Source of the DNA: Deltaproteobacteria bacterium | Lineage (GTDB): Bacteria > Myxococcota_A > UBA9160 > SMWR01 | Length of the DNA stretch: 64,000 nt | NCBI GenBank assembly: GCA_002729515.1 | Contig: PBYF01000052.1 | Span: 27,669-91,668, forward strand | Direction: 5' to 3' | Shown here: in pieces, positions 45,954 to 55,865 of the stretch | How the letters are laid out: the number at the start of each line of letters is the position of its first letter | Numbering within the stretch: position 1 is the stretch's first letter | Made by a program: the position numbers and the translations under genes | The notes under the pieces: generated by a model | Databases searched by the model: none | What the model was told of the DNA's origin: nothing | The model's input: only the letters and a program-made list of their open reading frames with translations

Positions 45954-47521
45954 GTTTGCGTGAACCGGGGCGGGGCCGTGTGATCCTGGTCGGCGCTGGG
46001 CCGGGGGATCCCGGTCTCATCACGCTGCGGGCAGCGGCGGCGCTCCGGCGCGCCGATGCCGTGATCTACGACACGCTCGCCGCACCCGAGTTGCTCGATC
46101 TCGCGCCGCCGCACGCGCTGCGGATCGACGTGGGCAAGCGAGGCCACGATGCTCCGACGCGGCCGCAGGAGGAGATCACGAACCTTCTGCTGCGCCTGGC
46201 GCGGGAGGGCCGCACGGTCGTGCGCCTCAAGGGCGGCGACCCGTTCGTCTTTGGGCGCGGTGGCGAGGAGTGCTCCGCTCTCGCAGCCGCCGGGGTGCCG
46301 TTCGAGGTGGTGCCGGGCGTCTCCTCCGTGGTGGGCGGCCTCGCCTACGCGGGGGTGCCCCTGACCGATCGGCGCCACTCGGCATCCTTCGCGGTGGTCA
46401 CCGGTCACAAGGATCCGTCGAAGGCGGCCGAGGAGACCCGCTGGTCGGAGCTCGCCACCGGGGCCGACACGCTGGTCATCCTGATGGGTATGCACAGTCT
46501 CGAAGGCCTCGTTGAGCGCGTGATCGCGGGTGGCCGGTCGCCGGCGACGCCGGCCGCCGTCATCATGGATGGGACACTGCCGAGCCAGCGCGTGGTGGAG
46601 GCCCCGCTCTGCGAACTCGCCAGCCGGGCGAGGGAGGCTGGGCTGCGCGCCCCGGCGCTGGTCGTGATCGGAGAGGTCGTGAAGTTGCGGGAATCACTCG
46701 CCTGGCTGGAGCATCGGCCGCTTTTCGGCAAGCGCGTGCTGGTCACGCGTCCCGTCGAGCAGGCCGGTTCGCTTGCGGCGGCCCTGCGCGAGTGGGGTGC
46801 CGAGCCCGTGATCGTCCCCCTGGTTTGCATCGCGCCTCCGGAGAACTGGGCTCCGATGGACGCCGCGCTCGGGCAGTTCGCGGCCTACGACGCGTTGGTA
46901 CTGGCGTCGGCGAATGCGGCGCGCGCGTTCGCCGACCGGGCTCGCGCGTGCGGTGTCCGCCTCGATGCCGGCGCGCAGACGGTCTGCTGTGTGGGGCCCC
47001 AGACCGCCGAGGCCGCCCGCGCGCAGGGACTCCCGGTGCATCTGGTCCCCGACCAGCGCGACGCCGCCGGGCTCGTCGCTGCGCTGGCGGCACGCGTTGC
47101 CCTGGCGGATGCGCGGATCCTGGTGCCGCGGGCCGCCGAGGGCCGCGAGGAACTGGTGGACGCTCTCCGCGCCGGCGGGGCGGAAGTCTCCGCCGTGGCG
47201 GCTTACCGGACGCTGCCGGCCGCTGTCGATGCGCCCGACCTGCTCCGGCAGCTGGTGGAAGGCGAGCTGTACGCGCTCACCTTCACGAGCCCGTCCGCCG
47301 CACGCGCCTTCGCGGCGCTGCTCGATGCGCCGGCGCGCGAAGCGGCGTCGCGGTGCACGCTGGCCGCCATTGGCTCCACGACGGCAGAGGCGCTACGCAA
47401 GGAGGGGCTCACCCCGGACCTGGTGCCCGAGCGGGCAGGTTCGGTCGAGCTTGCCGAGGCCCTCGCGTGCTTCGCCGACCCCGGATCGCGCGAAGCTGAG
47501 GGCGGCGGAGGATCCGCATGA
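45950..47521 (+). CDS. Fused uroporphyrinogen-III methyltransferase and uroporphyrinogen-III synthase (CobA-HemD)
   Basis: A 523-residue two-enzyme protein. Residues about 8-255 are the SAM-dependent uroporphyrinogen-III C-methyltransferase ([51 protein letters not shown]) that leads to siroheme and cobalamin. Residues about 260-510 are HemD, which closes hydroxymethylbilane to uroporphyrinogen III ([36 protein letters not shown]). It sits where tetrapyrrole flow splits between heme and siroheme/B12. The fusion is known in Firmicutes and deltaproteobacteria. GTGA overlap with hemC, ATGA with hemB. Confidence 0.94.
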   Translation: MSLREPGRGRVILVGAGPGDPGLITLRAAAALRRADAVIYDTLAAPELLDLAPPHALRIDVGKRGHDAPTRPQEEITNLLLRLAREGRTVVRLKGGDPFVFGRGGEECSALAAAGVPFEVVPGVSSVVGGLAYAGVPLTDRRHSASFAVVTGHKDPSKAAEETRWSELATGADTLVILMGMHSLEGLVERVIAGGRSPATPAAVIMDGTLPSQRVVEAPLCELASRAREAGLRAPALVVIGEVVKLRESLAWLEHRPLFGKRVLVTRPVEQAGSLAAALREWGAEPVIVPLVCIAPPENWAPMDAALGQFAAYDALVLASANAARAFADRARACGVRLDAGAQTVCCVGPQTAEAARAQGLPVHLVPDQRDAAGLVAALAARVALADARILVPRAAEGREELVDALRAGGAEVSAVAAYRTLPAAVDAPDLLRQLVEGELYALTFTSPSAARAFAALLDAPAREAASRCTLAAIGSTTAEALRKEGLTPDLVPERAGSVELAEALACFADPGSREAEGGGGSA

Positions 47522-48492
47522 GCTTTCCCATCACCCGGCTGCGCCGGCTGCGCCGCAGCGAGGCGCTGCGGCGCATGCTGCGCGAGACGCGGCTCTCCAG
47601 AGACGACCTGGTGTATCCCCTCTTCGTCGTGGAGGGTTCGGGCGTTCGCGCCCCGGTTACCTCCATGCCCGGTGTCTTCCGCCTTTCCGTGGACGCGCTC
47701 GTCATCGAGTGCAAGGAGGTGCACGACCTCGGGATTCCCGCGGTGCTCCTCTTCGGCGTGCCGGACGAGAAGGACGCCCGGGGCTCCGGCGCCGACGCGG
47801 CGGATGGCGTCGTGCAGCGCGCTGTCGAGGCCGTGAAGTCCGCGGTTCCCGGCCTCTGCGTGGTGACAGACGTCTGCCTCTGCGAATACACCGATCACGG
47901 CCACTGCGGCCTGATCGAGGACGGAGACGTGGCGAACGACCCGTCTCTCGTGCGACTGGCGGAGACGGCGGTGTCCCACGCGCGGGCCGGTGCGGACGTT
48001 GTCGCCCCGTCCGACATGATGGACGGGCGGGTGGCCGCGATCCGCGCGGCACTCGACGGCGGTGGCTTCGACGCGGTCCCGATCCTCTCGTACGCCGCGA
48101 AGTTCGCGAGCGCCTACTACGGGCCCTTTCGCGACGCGGCGGAGAGCACGCCGCAGTTTGGCGACCGTCGCAGCTACCAGATGGACCCGCCCAACGCGCG
48201 CGAGGCGTTGCGCGAGATGCGGCTCGACCTGGAAGAGGGTGCGGATATTCTCATGGTCAAGCCGGCACTGCCGTACCTGGACGTTCTGGCACGCGCGCGG
48301 GCCGAGTTCGACGTGCCCCTTGCGGCCTACCACGTCTCCGGTGAGTACGCGATGGTTCGCGCGGCTGCCGAACGCGGGTGGATCGACGGCGATCGCGCGA
48401 TGCACGAGGCGCTCATTGCGATCAAGCGCGCTGGCGCCGATCTCATTTTGACCTACGCGGCGAAGGACGTTGCCGCGCAGCTTGTGCCCTGA
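47518..48492 (+). CDS. hemB: Delta-aminolevulinic acid dehydratase (porphobilinogen synthase)
   Basis: A 324-residue enzyme that condenses two 5-aminolevulinate molecules into porphobilinogen. Two Schiff-base lysines are seen, Lys195 ([14 protein letters not shown]) and Lys248 ([11 protein letters not shown]). The three-cysteine metal site is [12 protein letters not shown], so this is a zinc-dependent type. Although it acts before hemC in the pathway, its gene is last in the order, as in many proteobacterial clusters. Confidence 0.96.
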   Translation: MSFPITRLRRLRRSEALRRMLRETRLSRDDLVYPLFVVEGSGVRAPVTSMPGVFRLSVDALVIECKEVHDLGIPAVLLFGVPDEKDARGSGADAADGVVQRAVEAVKSAVPGLCVVTDVCLCEYTDHGHCGLIEDGDVANDPSLVRLAETAVSHARAGADVVAPSDMMDGRVAAIRAALDGGGFDAVPILSYAAKFASAYYGPFRDAAESTPQFGDRRSYQMDPPNAREALREMRLDLEEGADILMVKPALPYLDVLARARAEFDVPLAAYHVSGEYAMVRAAAERGWIDGDRAMHEALIAIKRAGADLILTYAAKDVAAQLVP

Positions 48493-48504
48493 GGGGAGGA
48501 AAGC

Positions 48505-48684
48505 GTGGGGGTCGTCTACAAAGTCGTCGAGACGAGTGACGTGACCGACATCGAGCTCGAGCGCATCCTCAACGAGACGACCGACCAGGGCTGGACCCTA
48601 GACGCAATGCAGTTCGCCATGCGCGACTCGTCGAAACGCCCGGCCATGGCCTTCCTCACCTTCACCCGCTCCGACGGCAACTGA
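48505..48684 (+). CDS. Small DUF4177-like protein after hemB
   Basis: A 59-residue protein, GTG start with GGGAGGA as ribosome site, 12 bases past hemB. It begins GVVYKVVETSDVTDIELERIL and has DQGWTLDAMQFAMRDSS. This resembles the DUF4177 group of small alpha-beta proteins (Y.V.E....LE..LNE...GW.L) with no known function. The close spacing suggests it is co-transcribed with the heme operon. Confidence 0.7.
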   Translation: MGVVYKVVETSDVTDIELERILNETTDQGWTLDAMQFAMRDSSKRPAMAFLTFTRSDGN

Positions 48685-48735
48685 TTCCACCCACGGCCTC
48701 GAGGGTGCTTCGGCGAAATCGGGGCGGCGCTATGC

Positions 48736-50028
48736 CTACCAGAGTTCGGGGGGGTTCGAAGGGCAGGACCAGGCCGACTCGAGCGCGGCGGCGTCCTCGG
48801 GGTCGAGCTCTTCCTCGTCCAGGTCGCCGTGGAAGGGCGAGTTGTAGTGGCACTCGACCCAGCGCGGCGCCGTGAAAGCCAGCAGGTAGCTCGTGCCGAA
48901 GCTCGTGTAGTGGAACTTGCCGTCGTAAAGGAATCCGAAGCCGATGGCGGGCGTCGGGATCGAACGCATGTCGCCGCCGGCGACGAGATCTGTCAGTTCA
49001 TCGGGGTAGAGATCCGCACGCGCGTAGTAGCGCTCCATCGCCTCGTTGATCGCCTCGGCCTGCACATCCCGCGTCCAGTGGTAGTCGATCCGTGCCCACA
49101 CCTCGCCCGCCACCAGCGGTGCCGCGATGAGAGCTGCACCCAGCGAGAAGTACCGGGCCCTTTCGCGCAGGGCGTCGGTGTGAAGACGGTCTCGAGCGGC
49201 CACCCCCGCGATTCCGAGTGCCGTGGCCACCACCAGCCCCGCGAACGTTCCGGCTCCGGGTCGGAACGGCAGCAGGTGCCAGCCCGTGCCGGCCGCGATG
49301 AGTGCGACGGGAAGCGAGACGCCGAGTGCGACGCCGATGACCGCGGCGCGCGGGTCGTCTGCGCGGCGCGCGAGCGCCAGTGCCCCGAGCGCCACGCCGG
49401 CGAGCCACACCATCGCGAACAGCCCCCCCACTTCGAGCCCGAAGATCGTGACGGCGGGCCAGGGAGACAGCGAGAAATAGAGCCGTTCGTCGGTGCCGGT
49501 GGCGTTGCGCAGCAACGCGACGGCGGCGAAGCAGACCGGCAGGTAGGTCGCGGCGCGCAGCGGCCAGCCGAGCCGCAGCCAGCTCCGGGCAAGCAGCGGC
49601 GCGGTCAGCGCGCAACTCACGATGAGCGCCGTCATCACGAGCACCGCAGATCCGCGCCAGAAGAAGAATTCCCAGACCCGCACCCCCAGCGTGCCGTAGA
49701 AGCCAAAGAGCGAGACCGAGATCAGGCATGCCAGCGCCAGCGTGCGGGCCAAGGCGGAGCGGCTCGCGACGAAGACGAGCCCGGTCAGAGCCGCCGCGGG
49801 CAGCACCAGCAGGACGATGGCCCGCGCCGGTACTCGGAGGGCCCAGGCGAATGCGGCGCTTCCGCGCAGGAAGCCGCGCGGGTCGTACCACGCGAGCTCT
49901 CCGCTGAGTGGCAGCGGGCCGATCCCCTGGTGTGCGGCGTATGCGTAGAGAATGGCGAGTGCGGTGAAGAGCCAGCCCGCCAGTTCGGACCCAGTGATGG
50001 ATGGCCCGTTGCGCGGCGGATCGCTCAC
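48736..50028 (-). CDS. Multi-pass membrane protein of unknown function
   Basis: A 430-residue protein with about ten hydrophobic helices over residues 15-325, then a hydrophilic C-terminal domain of about 110 residues. That domain has VWARIDYHWTRDVQAEAINEAMERYYARADLYPDEL-like sequence (a helical start typical of type II pseudopilin-like tails) and ends acidic (DLDEEELDPEDAAALE). I do not recognise a family. GTG start; the preceding gene's stop overlaps it (GTGA), so the pair is coupled. Confidence 0.65.
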   Translation of the reverse strand: MSDPPRNGPSITGSELAGWLFTALAILYAYAAHQGIGPLPLSGELAWYDPRGFLRGSAAFAWALRVPARAIVLLVLPAAALTGLVFVASRSALARTLALACLISVSLFGFYGTLGVRVWEFFFWRGSAVLVMTALIVSCALTAPLLARSWLRLGWPLRAATYLPVCFAAVALLRNATGTDERLYFSLSPWPAVTIFGLEVGGLFAMVWLAGVALGALALARRADDPRAAVIGVALGVSLPVALIAAGTGWHLLPFRPGAGTFAGLVVATALGIAGVAARDRLHTDALRERARYFSLGAALIAAPLVAGEVWARIDYHWTRDVQAEAINEAMERYYARADLYPDELTDLVAGGDMRSIPTPAIGFGFLYDGKFHYTSFGTSYLLAFTAPRWVECHYNSPFHGDLDEEELDPEDAAALESAWSCPSNPPELW

Positions 50029-50453
50029 TTCTTCACGTCGTCCGCGAGGTTCACGTGCATTCTCTTCTGAGTTTCCGACCCGCGTTCTCCGAGCCGGATC
50101 TCCGCCCGTACCTCGACAGTGCGTCCCTCGAGGAGTTCGTTCATCACCGCGGCGACGTCGATCTTCTCGAGAGTCTGGGCCAGTTCGAAGCTCAGCCGCT
50201 CGAGGAACTCCTTGCGGGTCCGCTCGCTCTGGTCGATGGCGAAATCGGACCAGTCTTTCGGCAGCGTGTCCCCGAGGGCCTTGCGAATCGTCTCCTCGGT
50301 GGAGAAGAAACCCGAGAGCCCCAGTGCGACCATGCGCCGAGCGAGATCCGAAAGCCCCGGAATGCGTCCGTCTTCGTCGGTCGCCGATTGCTCCGGCTCT
50401 CGCGTGGGTTCCGAGTCGGACCCTTCTTTTGCGTTCCCTCGCTTGGTAGTCAT
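50025..50453 (-). CDS. Hypothetical soluble protein, possibly phasin- or granule-like
   Basis: A 142-residue protein. The first 30 residues are hydrophilic and disordered (GSDSEPTREPEQSATDEDG). A helical core follows: ARRMVALGLSGFFSTEETIRKALGDTLP, DWSDFAIDQSERTRKEFLERLSFELAQTLEKID. A beta-like VEVRAEIRLGERG ends the protein. Long amphipathic helices recall phasins and granule-associated proteins, but the match is weak. The ATG is 8-17 bases from the start of the divergent CBS gene, so the promoters must lie inside the coding regions. Confidence 0.5.
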   Translation of the reverse strand: MTTKRGNAKEGSDSEPTREPEQSATDEDGRIPGLSDLARRMVALGLSGFFSTEETIRKALGDTLPKDWSDFAIDQSERTRKEFLERLSFELAQTLEKIDVAAVMNELLEGRTVEVRAEIRLGERGSETQKRMHVNLADDVKK

Positions 50454-50470
50454 GGAGTAGATTGCTCGCT

Positions 50471-50884
50471 ATGGATTACGCTTGTGTTCGCGACATCATG
50501 CCGGACACGATGGTCACGGTGAGCGAAGGTGACCGGCTCTCGACGGTCGAGGATATCATGCGGCTGGGGCGCGTGCGCCACATGCCGGTGGTTCGTGCCG
50601 GCACGCTCGTCGGCGTCGTCTCGGAACGGGATCTGCTTCGAGCGTCACTCTCGAGCCAGATTGACGTCAAGGCCGATATGCACCGTGCATTCCTTCACGG
50701 GGTCGAGATCGCGAAGGTGATGTCTGCGCCGGCGATCGTGATCGATCCCGCGGCCAGCGTGAAACAGGCCGCACGGAAGATGGCCGACGGCAAGATCGGT
50801 TGCCTCCCGGTGGTCGATGGCGATGTTCTCATCGGTCTCATCACCGAGACCGATGTGCTCCGCTACTTCGCGCATCACGTCTGA
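50471..50884 (+). CDS. CBS-domain-pair protein
   Basis: A 137-residue protein made of one Bateman module, two CBS motifs (residues about 4-58 and 75-135: VRDIMPDTMVTVSEG, RHMPVVRAGTLVGVVSERDLLR; AKVMSAPAIVIDPAASV, IGCLPVVDGDVLIGLITETDVLR). Such modules sense adenine nucleotides. A TTG nine bases upstream is an alternative start; neither start has ideal Shine-Dalgarno spacing. No other domain is present, so the partner is unknown. Confidence 0.85.
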   Translation: MDYACVRDIMPDTMVTVSEGDRLSTVEDIMRLGRVRHMPVVRAGTLVGVVSERDLLRASLSSQIDVKADMHRAFLHGVEIAKVMSAPAIVIDPAASVKQAARKMADGKIGCLPVVDGDVLIGLITETDVLRYFAHHV

Positions 50885-50894
50885 GCCGAAGCTC

Positions 50895-52256
50895 CTAGAC
50901 GCGGACGATCTTCCAGCTTCCGCTGGCGAACCTCCAGGTCAGCAAGCCGGCCTTCACCAGGTAGTCGGCGAGAAGGCAGAGCCACACCGCCGTGATCGTT
51001 CCGAAGACCGGAAGGGCAATCAGGATCGCAGCACCGAGGCGCACGACGAATAACCCGATGAGGATCGTGTAGAGCGGAAAGCGCGTGTCTCCGGCGCCCC
51101 GCAGGCTGCCGGATAGCGCGAACTCCATGGCCATCAGGGGCTGCGCTGCCCCGAGGATGTAGATGAAGCGCAGCGTCAAGTGGATGGTTTCCGGGCCGGT
51201 CGCGCCGAATAGCGTTGTGATTGGCGCGGCGAAGGAGATGATGGCGAAGCCGAGGCTTCCCATTACGGCCACCGCGCCGAGCACACCCCTCCAGCCGGCG
51301 CGGGCCGCAAGGTCCGGGCGCTCCGCACCCAGGTTCTGGCCCACGAGGGTCGATGCGGCCATGGCGAAGCCGAAGCCGGGAACGAAGCAGAGAGCGAGGA
51401 TCCGCACTCCGATCAGGTATGCCGAGATCGCCGGAGTGCCGAACGCAGAGACGACAGCCATGAAGATCAGCAGGCCTCCCTGGAACGCCACCTGTTCCAG
51501 CGCCGTCGGGATGCCGATGCGCAGGACACGCCACGCGAGAAGTCGCGTGACGCTTCCGCGCCAGGGGCCGGACGGGAGCAACAGGCGCTCGCGCCACCAC
51601 AGCCAGAGGAGCACGGAGAGGCCGACGCTATAGGCGAGACCGCTGGCCCAGGCCGACCCGACCGCGCCGAGCGCCGGTGCTCCCAGCCGCCCGAAGATCA
51701 GCGCCCAGTCTGCGATCGCGTTGACGACGACGGTTGCTACGCCGATTGCGAGCGGCGTGCGAACGTCGCCTGCACCGCGAAGGGACTGGCAGAGCGTGAA
51801 CTCGATGGCGAACGGCACGCTGAACGCCAGCAGGATCGCGAGGCACTCGCCGCCGAGGACGGCGACTGCGGAGCTCACGCCCAGCAAGGACACCATGTCC
51901 TCTGACGCCGGAAGAGCGAGCATGAGCAGTGCGCCGAAGACCGCCGCAAGTGCTACCGAGCAGCGCACGGCGCGGCCGGCCTCGTCCGCGTTGCGGCGGC
52001 CCCACTCGCGAGCCACGACGGCCACGGTTCCACTCGTGACGGCCGCCAGCAACGCGAACGCGAAGAAGTGCACCTGAGTCGCCACGCCCACCGCCGCCAC
52101 GGCCGCGCTCCCGAGCGAGGCGACGAAGGCCAGGTCGACGATGCCCATCAGCGCCTGGGTGGCGAAGAGCATGATGCTCGGCCACGCGAGCTGCCAGATG
52201 CCCTGTCCGTCCGCCACGTTCGGATCGTCGGCGGAGCGCTCCGCATTCCGGGGCAT
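50895..52256 (-). CDS. MATE-family multidrug exporter
   Basis: A 453-residue, 12-helix cation-coupled exporter. The two-fold repeat is visible: LAWPSIMLFATQALMGIVDLAFVASLG near the start, and FTLCQSLRGAGDVRTPL in the first half is repeated as EFALSGSLRGAGDTRFPL in the second. The ATG at MPRNAERSADD is chosen; the frame stays open far upstream into the promoter and coding region of the aldehyde dehydrogenase, with no family match. The substrate is unknown. Confidence 0.87.
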   Translation of the reverse strand: MPRNAERSADDPNVADGQGIWQLAWPSIMLFATQALMGIVDLAFVASLGSAAVAAVGVATQVHFFAFALLAAVTSGTVAVVAREWGRRNADEAGRAVRCSVALAAVFGALLMLALPASEDMVSLLGVSSAVAVLGGECLAILLAFSVPFAIEFTLCQSLRGAGDVRTPLAIGVATVVVNAIADWALIFGRLGAPALGAVGSAWASGLAYSVGLSVLLWLWWRERLLLPSGPWRGSVTRLLAWRVLRIGIPTALEQVAFQGGLLIFMAVVSAFGTPAISAYLIGVRILALCFVPGFGFAMAASTLVGQNLGAERPDLAARAGWRGVLGAVAVMGSLGFAIISFAAPITTLFGATGPETIHLTLRFIYILGAAQPLMAMEFALSGSLRGAGDTRFPLYTILIGLFVVRLGAAILIALPVFGTITAVWLCLLADYLVKAGLLTWRFASGSWKIVRV

Positions 52257-52319
52257 TCCGCACGTTACACGGGGCCTGCCCATACATTCACTGCAGCCGG
52301 GAGCCGCGTCTCGACCGAG

Positions 52320-52349
52320 TTGACATTTCCCGCGGGGGTCGCGTAGGCT
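52320..52349 (+). promoter_or_regulatory. Promoter of the aldehyde dehydrogenase gene
   Basis: A perfect -35 box TTGACA (52320-52325) and TAGGCT (52344-52349) with an 18-base spacer. Transcription would begin near 52356, giving a leader of about 65 bases to the chosen ATG. It sits in the gap between the divergent MATE and aldehyde dehydrogenase genes. Confidence 0.5.
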
Positions 52350-52421
52350 CGGGTATTGCCCCCCCGGGATTCTGCGCATCCGGGCGATGCGCACGGCGTC
52401 TTCGGCGGGGCCGGGGTACGC

Positions 52422-53954
52422 ATGGCGGTCGTCGAGCAACTGGAAAGAGCGAGCGGCAACGGTCGCCGCCTTCGACTCGCGAACCCCGCGACGCTCCAGC
52501 CGCTCGGCGAAGTCGACGTGCAGTCGGCGGCGGATGTTCGAGCGGCCATCGAGTGCGCGCGCAAGTCGCAGCCGGCGTGGGCAGCTCTCTCGTTCGAAGA
52601 GCGCGGGCATTATCTCGAGCGCGTGGTCCGCGTGATTCTCGAGCGTCAGGAAGAACTTCTCGACGTGATCACGCGCGAGACCGGCAAGCCGCGTGTCGAG
52701 GCGCTCGCGACGGAGATCGTGACTTCCTGCGACGCGCTCCAGTTCTACGCGAAGCGCGCGAAGCAGGTGCTTGCCGAGCGCACGCTTCCGCTGCACCTGC
52801 TCAAGACGAAGAAGCTGCGCATTGCCTACAAACCGCTCGGTGTGATCGGAATCATCACCCCGTGGAATTTCCCGTTCCTCCTGACCCTCAATCCGACGGC
52901 TCAGGCGCTCATGGCCGGGAATGCGGTCGTGCTCAAGCCTTCGGAGGCGACACCTTTCTCCGCGCGCTGCGTCCAGGAAATCCTGGATGCAGCCGGCCTG
53001 CCCGAGGGAGTCTTCAACCTCGTGACCGGTGACGGAGAGACGGGTGAGGCTCTGGTCGAGGCGGGGGTCGACAAGATCTCGTTCACCGGCAGCGTCGCCA
53101 CCGGGAGAAAGGTCGCAGAGATCTGTGGGCGCAACCTCGTGCCCTGCACCCTGGAACTGGGCGGCAAGGATCCGATGATCGTCTGCGCCGACGCCGATCT
53201 CGACCGGGCGTCACGGGGTGCGGTCTTCGGTGCCTTCGCCAACTCCGGCCAAGTGTGCACCTCGACCGAGCGTGTCTACGTGGTTGACGAGGTCGCCGAG
53301 GAGTTCACGAGACGTTGCGTCGAGCGCACGTCGGAGCTGCGCCAGGGAGCAGACGGCGAGTTCGATGTGGGCTCCATCATCTTGCCGAGTCAGCTCGAGA
53401 TCATCGAGTCGCACGTCGAGGACGCCGTGGCCCGGGGTGCGCGGTTGCTCGCCGGCGGGCGCCGAAACCCGAATGAGCCGGGATATTTCTACGAGCCGAC
53501 TATCCTGACGGACGTCACCCACGATATGCGCGTCATGCGCGAGGAGACCTTTGGCCCCGTGCTCCCCATCATGCGGGTTGCGGACGAAGCCGAAGCGGTG
53601 AAGCACGCCAACGATTCCCGCTACGGACTCAACGCGAACGTCTGGACGCGCAACAAGCACAAGGGAACCGACTTGGCCCGGGCCATCGAGTCCGGGTGCG
53701 TCGTCGTGAACGATTGCATGGTCACCTACGCGGTGGCCGAGTCGCCCTTCGGCGGTGTGAAAGACAGCGGGATCGGGCGAGTGAACGGTGCCGTCGGACT
53801 GAGGGGCTTTTGCGTGGTTCAGTCGATCGTGATCGACCGGAGGAGTGGCCGGAGTGAAATGCTCTGGTTCCCATACTCGCAGCGGACTCTGGTGGCGATC
53901 AAGCGGATGATGCGATTCGTGTGGGGGACTTCACTCGGGCGGTGGCTCTCTTGA
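52422..53954 (+). CDS. NAD(P)-dependent aldehyde dehydrogenase
   Basis: A 510-residue ALDH oxidising an aldehyde to a carboxylate. The cofactor-binding segment GIITPWNFPFLLTLNP, the general base Glu245 (CTLELGGKDP), the nucleophile Cys279 (NSGQVCTSTERVYV) and EETFGPVLPIMR are complete. A hydrophobic/basic C-terminal extension of about 40 residues (SQRTLVAIKRMMRFVWGTSLG) lies beyond the usual end and could be a membrane-association tail, as in fatty aldehyde dehydrogenases. The ATG after the promoter is chosen; a longer frame exists upstream. Confidence 0.9.
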   Translation: MAVVEQLERASGNGRRLRLANPATLQPLGEVDVQSAADVRAAIECARKSQPAWAALSFEERGHYLERVVRVILERQEELLDVITRETGKPRVEALATEIVTSCDALQFYAKRAKQVLAERTLPLHLLKTKKLRIAYKPLGVIGIITPWNFPFLLTLNPTAQALMAGNAVVLKPSEATPFSARCVQEILDAAGLPEGVFNLVTGDGETGEALVEAGVDKISFTGSVATGRKVAEICGRNLVPCTLELGGKDPMIVCADADLDRASRGAVFGAFANSGQVCTSTERVYVVDEVAEEFTRRCVERTSELRQGADGEFDVGSIILPSQLEIIESHVEDAVARGARLLAGGRRNPNEPGYFYEPTILTDVTHDMRVMREETFGPVLPIMRVADEAEAVKHANDSRYGLNANVWTRNKHKGTDLARAIESGCVVVNDCMVTYAVAESPFGGVKDSGIGRVNGAVGLRGFCVVQSIVIDRRSGRSEMLWFPYSQRTLVAIKRMMRFVWGTSLGRWLS

Positions 53955-53985
53955 CGAGAGTCGTCCCGTGGATGCGGAGAACGCG

Positions 53986-54807
53986 ATGATTTCGACGATT
54001 TTGACGGCAAGTGACGGCTCGGAGGCCTCGTTGGCCGCCGAGCGCTTTGCGGTGGCCTTGGCCGCGCGCTCCGGCGCACGGCTGCAGGGCCTGTCCGTGG
54101 TGGAAGAGCGGCTGGTCCGCGGCTTCCGCGAGGACGGGCTCGGCGTGGCGCCGCCGGCCGGCGAGCCAGTGGCCGCCTACTTGAAGAGTCGTGCCGAAGC
54201 CGTCGGCCGCCGCCTGTCGGAGCACGCGCGTGCCCAGGGCGTCGAGTGTCGCTGCGAGTCCGCCCAGGGAATCGCCGACGATCTGATCGTGGAACGCGGT
54301 CAGCACACCGACCTGATCGTATTGGGGCGCGATGGACAAAACCGAGCCTACCGCACCGGGTTGATCGGCTCGACCGTCAACGGCGTGATCCACAAGACGG
54401 CGAAGTCGGCGCTCGTCGTGCCTCCCGGCGCGCAGCTCTCCGGTCCGATCGTGCTCGGCTTCGATGGTTCGCCCGGTTCGCGCCTCGCGGCCGCGATGGC
54501 CGTCGATCTGGCCACGAATCTGTCCGAGTCGGTTCACGTCTTCGTCGACTCGAAGGACAAGGGGCGTGCGGTCGCACGCTTCGACGAGGTGCGTGGCCTC
54601 GTCGGTTCGCTGCCCGTTCCGGTGCGTGAGGTCTCTTCGACTCTCGGGCGCCCGGACGTGAAGCTCGTCGACTCTGCCCGGGAAGTGCGCGCCGGTCTGA
54701 TCGTGATGGGCGCCTTCGGGCGCAACCGTATCACCGAGTATTTCCTCGGCAGCAACTCGGCAGCGGTCGTGCGAACTTCGCCGATCGCCGTCCTCGTCGC
54801 GCGCTGA
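53986..54807 (+). CDS. Universal stress protein, two tandem UspA domains
   Basis: A 273-residue cytosolic protein of two UspA domains. The first begins ISTILTASDGSEASLAAERFAV and the second PIVLGFDGSPGSRLAAAMAV. The second has the ATP-binding loop G-x2-G-x9-G-S in MGAFGRNRITEYFLGSNS; the first has a related GRDGQNRAYRTGLIGSTV. An ATG with GGAG six bases upstream is chosen over a GTG six codons earlier. The function in stress is not defined. Confidence 0.85.
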   Translation: MISTILTASDGSEASLAAERFAVALAARSGARLQGLSVVEERLVRGFREDGLGVAPPAGEPVAAYLKSRAEAVGRRLSEHARAQGVECRCESAQGIADDLIVERGQHTDLIVLGRDGQNRAYRTGLIGSTVNGVIHKTAKSALVVPPGAQLSGPIVLGFDGSPGSRLAAAMAVDLATNLSESVHVFVDSKDKGRAVARFDEVRGLVGSLPVPVREVSSTLGRPDVKLVDSAREVRAGLIVMGAFGRNRITEYFLGSNSAAVVRTSPIAVLVAR

Positions 54808-54815
54808 GGTCGGCC

Positions 54816-55865
54816 GTGGCGGCGCCGATGCGCCTGGCGCAACTGGCGTCGGAACTCGGCTGCAGCGTCGAGGGCGATGCTGATGTCGAGATTCGAGGTG
54901 TGGGCTCGCTCGAGGATGCCGGGCCGGATGACCTGACGTTCGCGCGCGATGAGCGTTACGGGGAGCTGCTGGCGACGACCCGCGCTGGGGCCGTCATCGC
55001 ACCGCCCGGAGTCGATACGGGTGAGCTGGTGGTGATCCGCTCGACCCAGCCCGGGCTCGATTTTGCCCGTGCCGCCCGACTCCTGGTGCCTCGGGTCCGC
55101 CCGCCCGCCGGCCGGCACCCGCGGGCCTGGATCGATCCCGACGCCGACGTGGACTCGACCGCGTTCGTCGGCCCCGGATGCAGCGTGGGCGCCGGGGCGT
55201 GCGTCGGACCGCGGAGCGTCCTTCACGCCAATGTGACCCTCTACGCCGGTGTGCGTGTCGGTGCCGACTGCACGCTTCACGCGGGCTGCGTGCTGCGCGA
55301 GGAGACCGAACTCGGCGATCGGGTGGTACTCCAGCCGGGCGTGGTACTCGGAGCGGATGGCTTCGGCTTCGCCGTGAACGAGCGCGGAGGCTTCGAGGCC
55401 GTGCCCCAGTTCGGCCGGGTCGTGGTGGAGGATGACGTGGAGATCGGAGCGAACGCGACGGTCGACCGCGGCACACTCGGCGACACGCGCATCCGGCGGG
55501 GTGCGAAGCTCGACAACTTGGTGATGGTGGCGCACAACTGTGTGGTGGGTGAGGACGCCATGCTGATTGCCCAGGCCGGTCTGGCGGGCAGTGTCCGCAT
55601 TGGGCGCAGCGCTTTGGTGCTCGCCCAGGCGGGTGTCGCCGATCACATCTGCATCGGCGACCGGGCCTACGTCGGCCCCCAATCTGGTGTCACCAGCGAT
55701 GTTCCCGCTGGCGGGCGGGTCCTCGGCATGCCCCACGACGATTTGCCGCGCACGCGCCGGCTCTGGGCGGCATGGCGACGCCTTCCCGAGCTCTTCGCGC
55801 GCGTTCGCGCGCTCGAACGGCAGGCGCCCGGAGACGGGGGCGGCGGGAGCGAAGACTCGGGGTGA
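54816..55865 (+). CDS. lpxD: UDP-3-O-acylglucosamine N-acyltransferase LpxD
   Basis: A 349-residue left-handed beta-helix acyltransferase, third step of lipid A synthesis. The N-terminal uridine-binding domain (SVEGDADVEIRGVGSLEDAGPDDLTFA) is followed by hexapeptide repeats. The catalytic base is His240 in VAHNCVVGE; VVLGADGFGFA is a substrate loop of the family. Start is GTG; an ATG four codons later is also possible. It shows that the cell has an outer membrane with lipopolysaccharide. The stop overlaps the rnhB GTG. Confidence 0.95.
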   Translation: MAAPMRLAQLASELGCSVEGDADVEIRGVGSLEDAGPDDLTFARDERYGELLATTRAGAVIAPPGVDTGELVVIRSTQPGLDFARAARLLVPRVRPPAGRHPRAWIDPDADVDSTAFVGPGCSVGAGACVGPRSVLHANVTLYAGVRVGADCTLHAGCVLREETELGDRVVLQPGVVLGADGFGFAVNERGGFEAVPQFGRVVVEDDVEIGANATVDRGTLGDTRIRRGAKLDNLVMVAHNCVVGEDAMLIAQAGLAGSVRIGRSALVLAQAGVADHICIGDRAYVGPQSGVTSDVPAGGRVLGMPHDDLPRTRRLWAAWRRLPELFARVRALERQAPGDGGGGSEDSG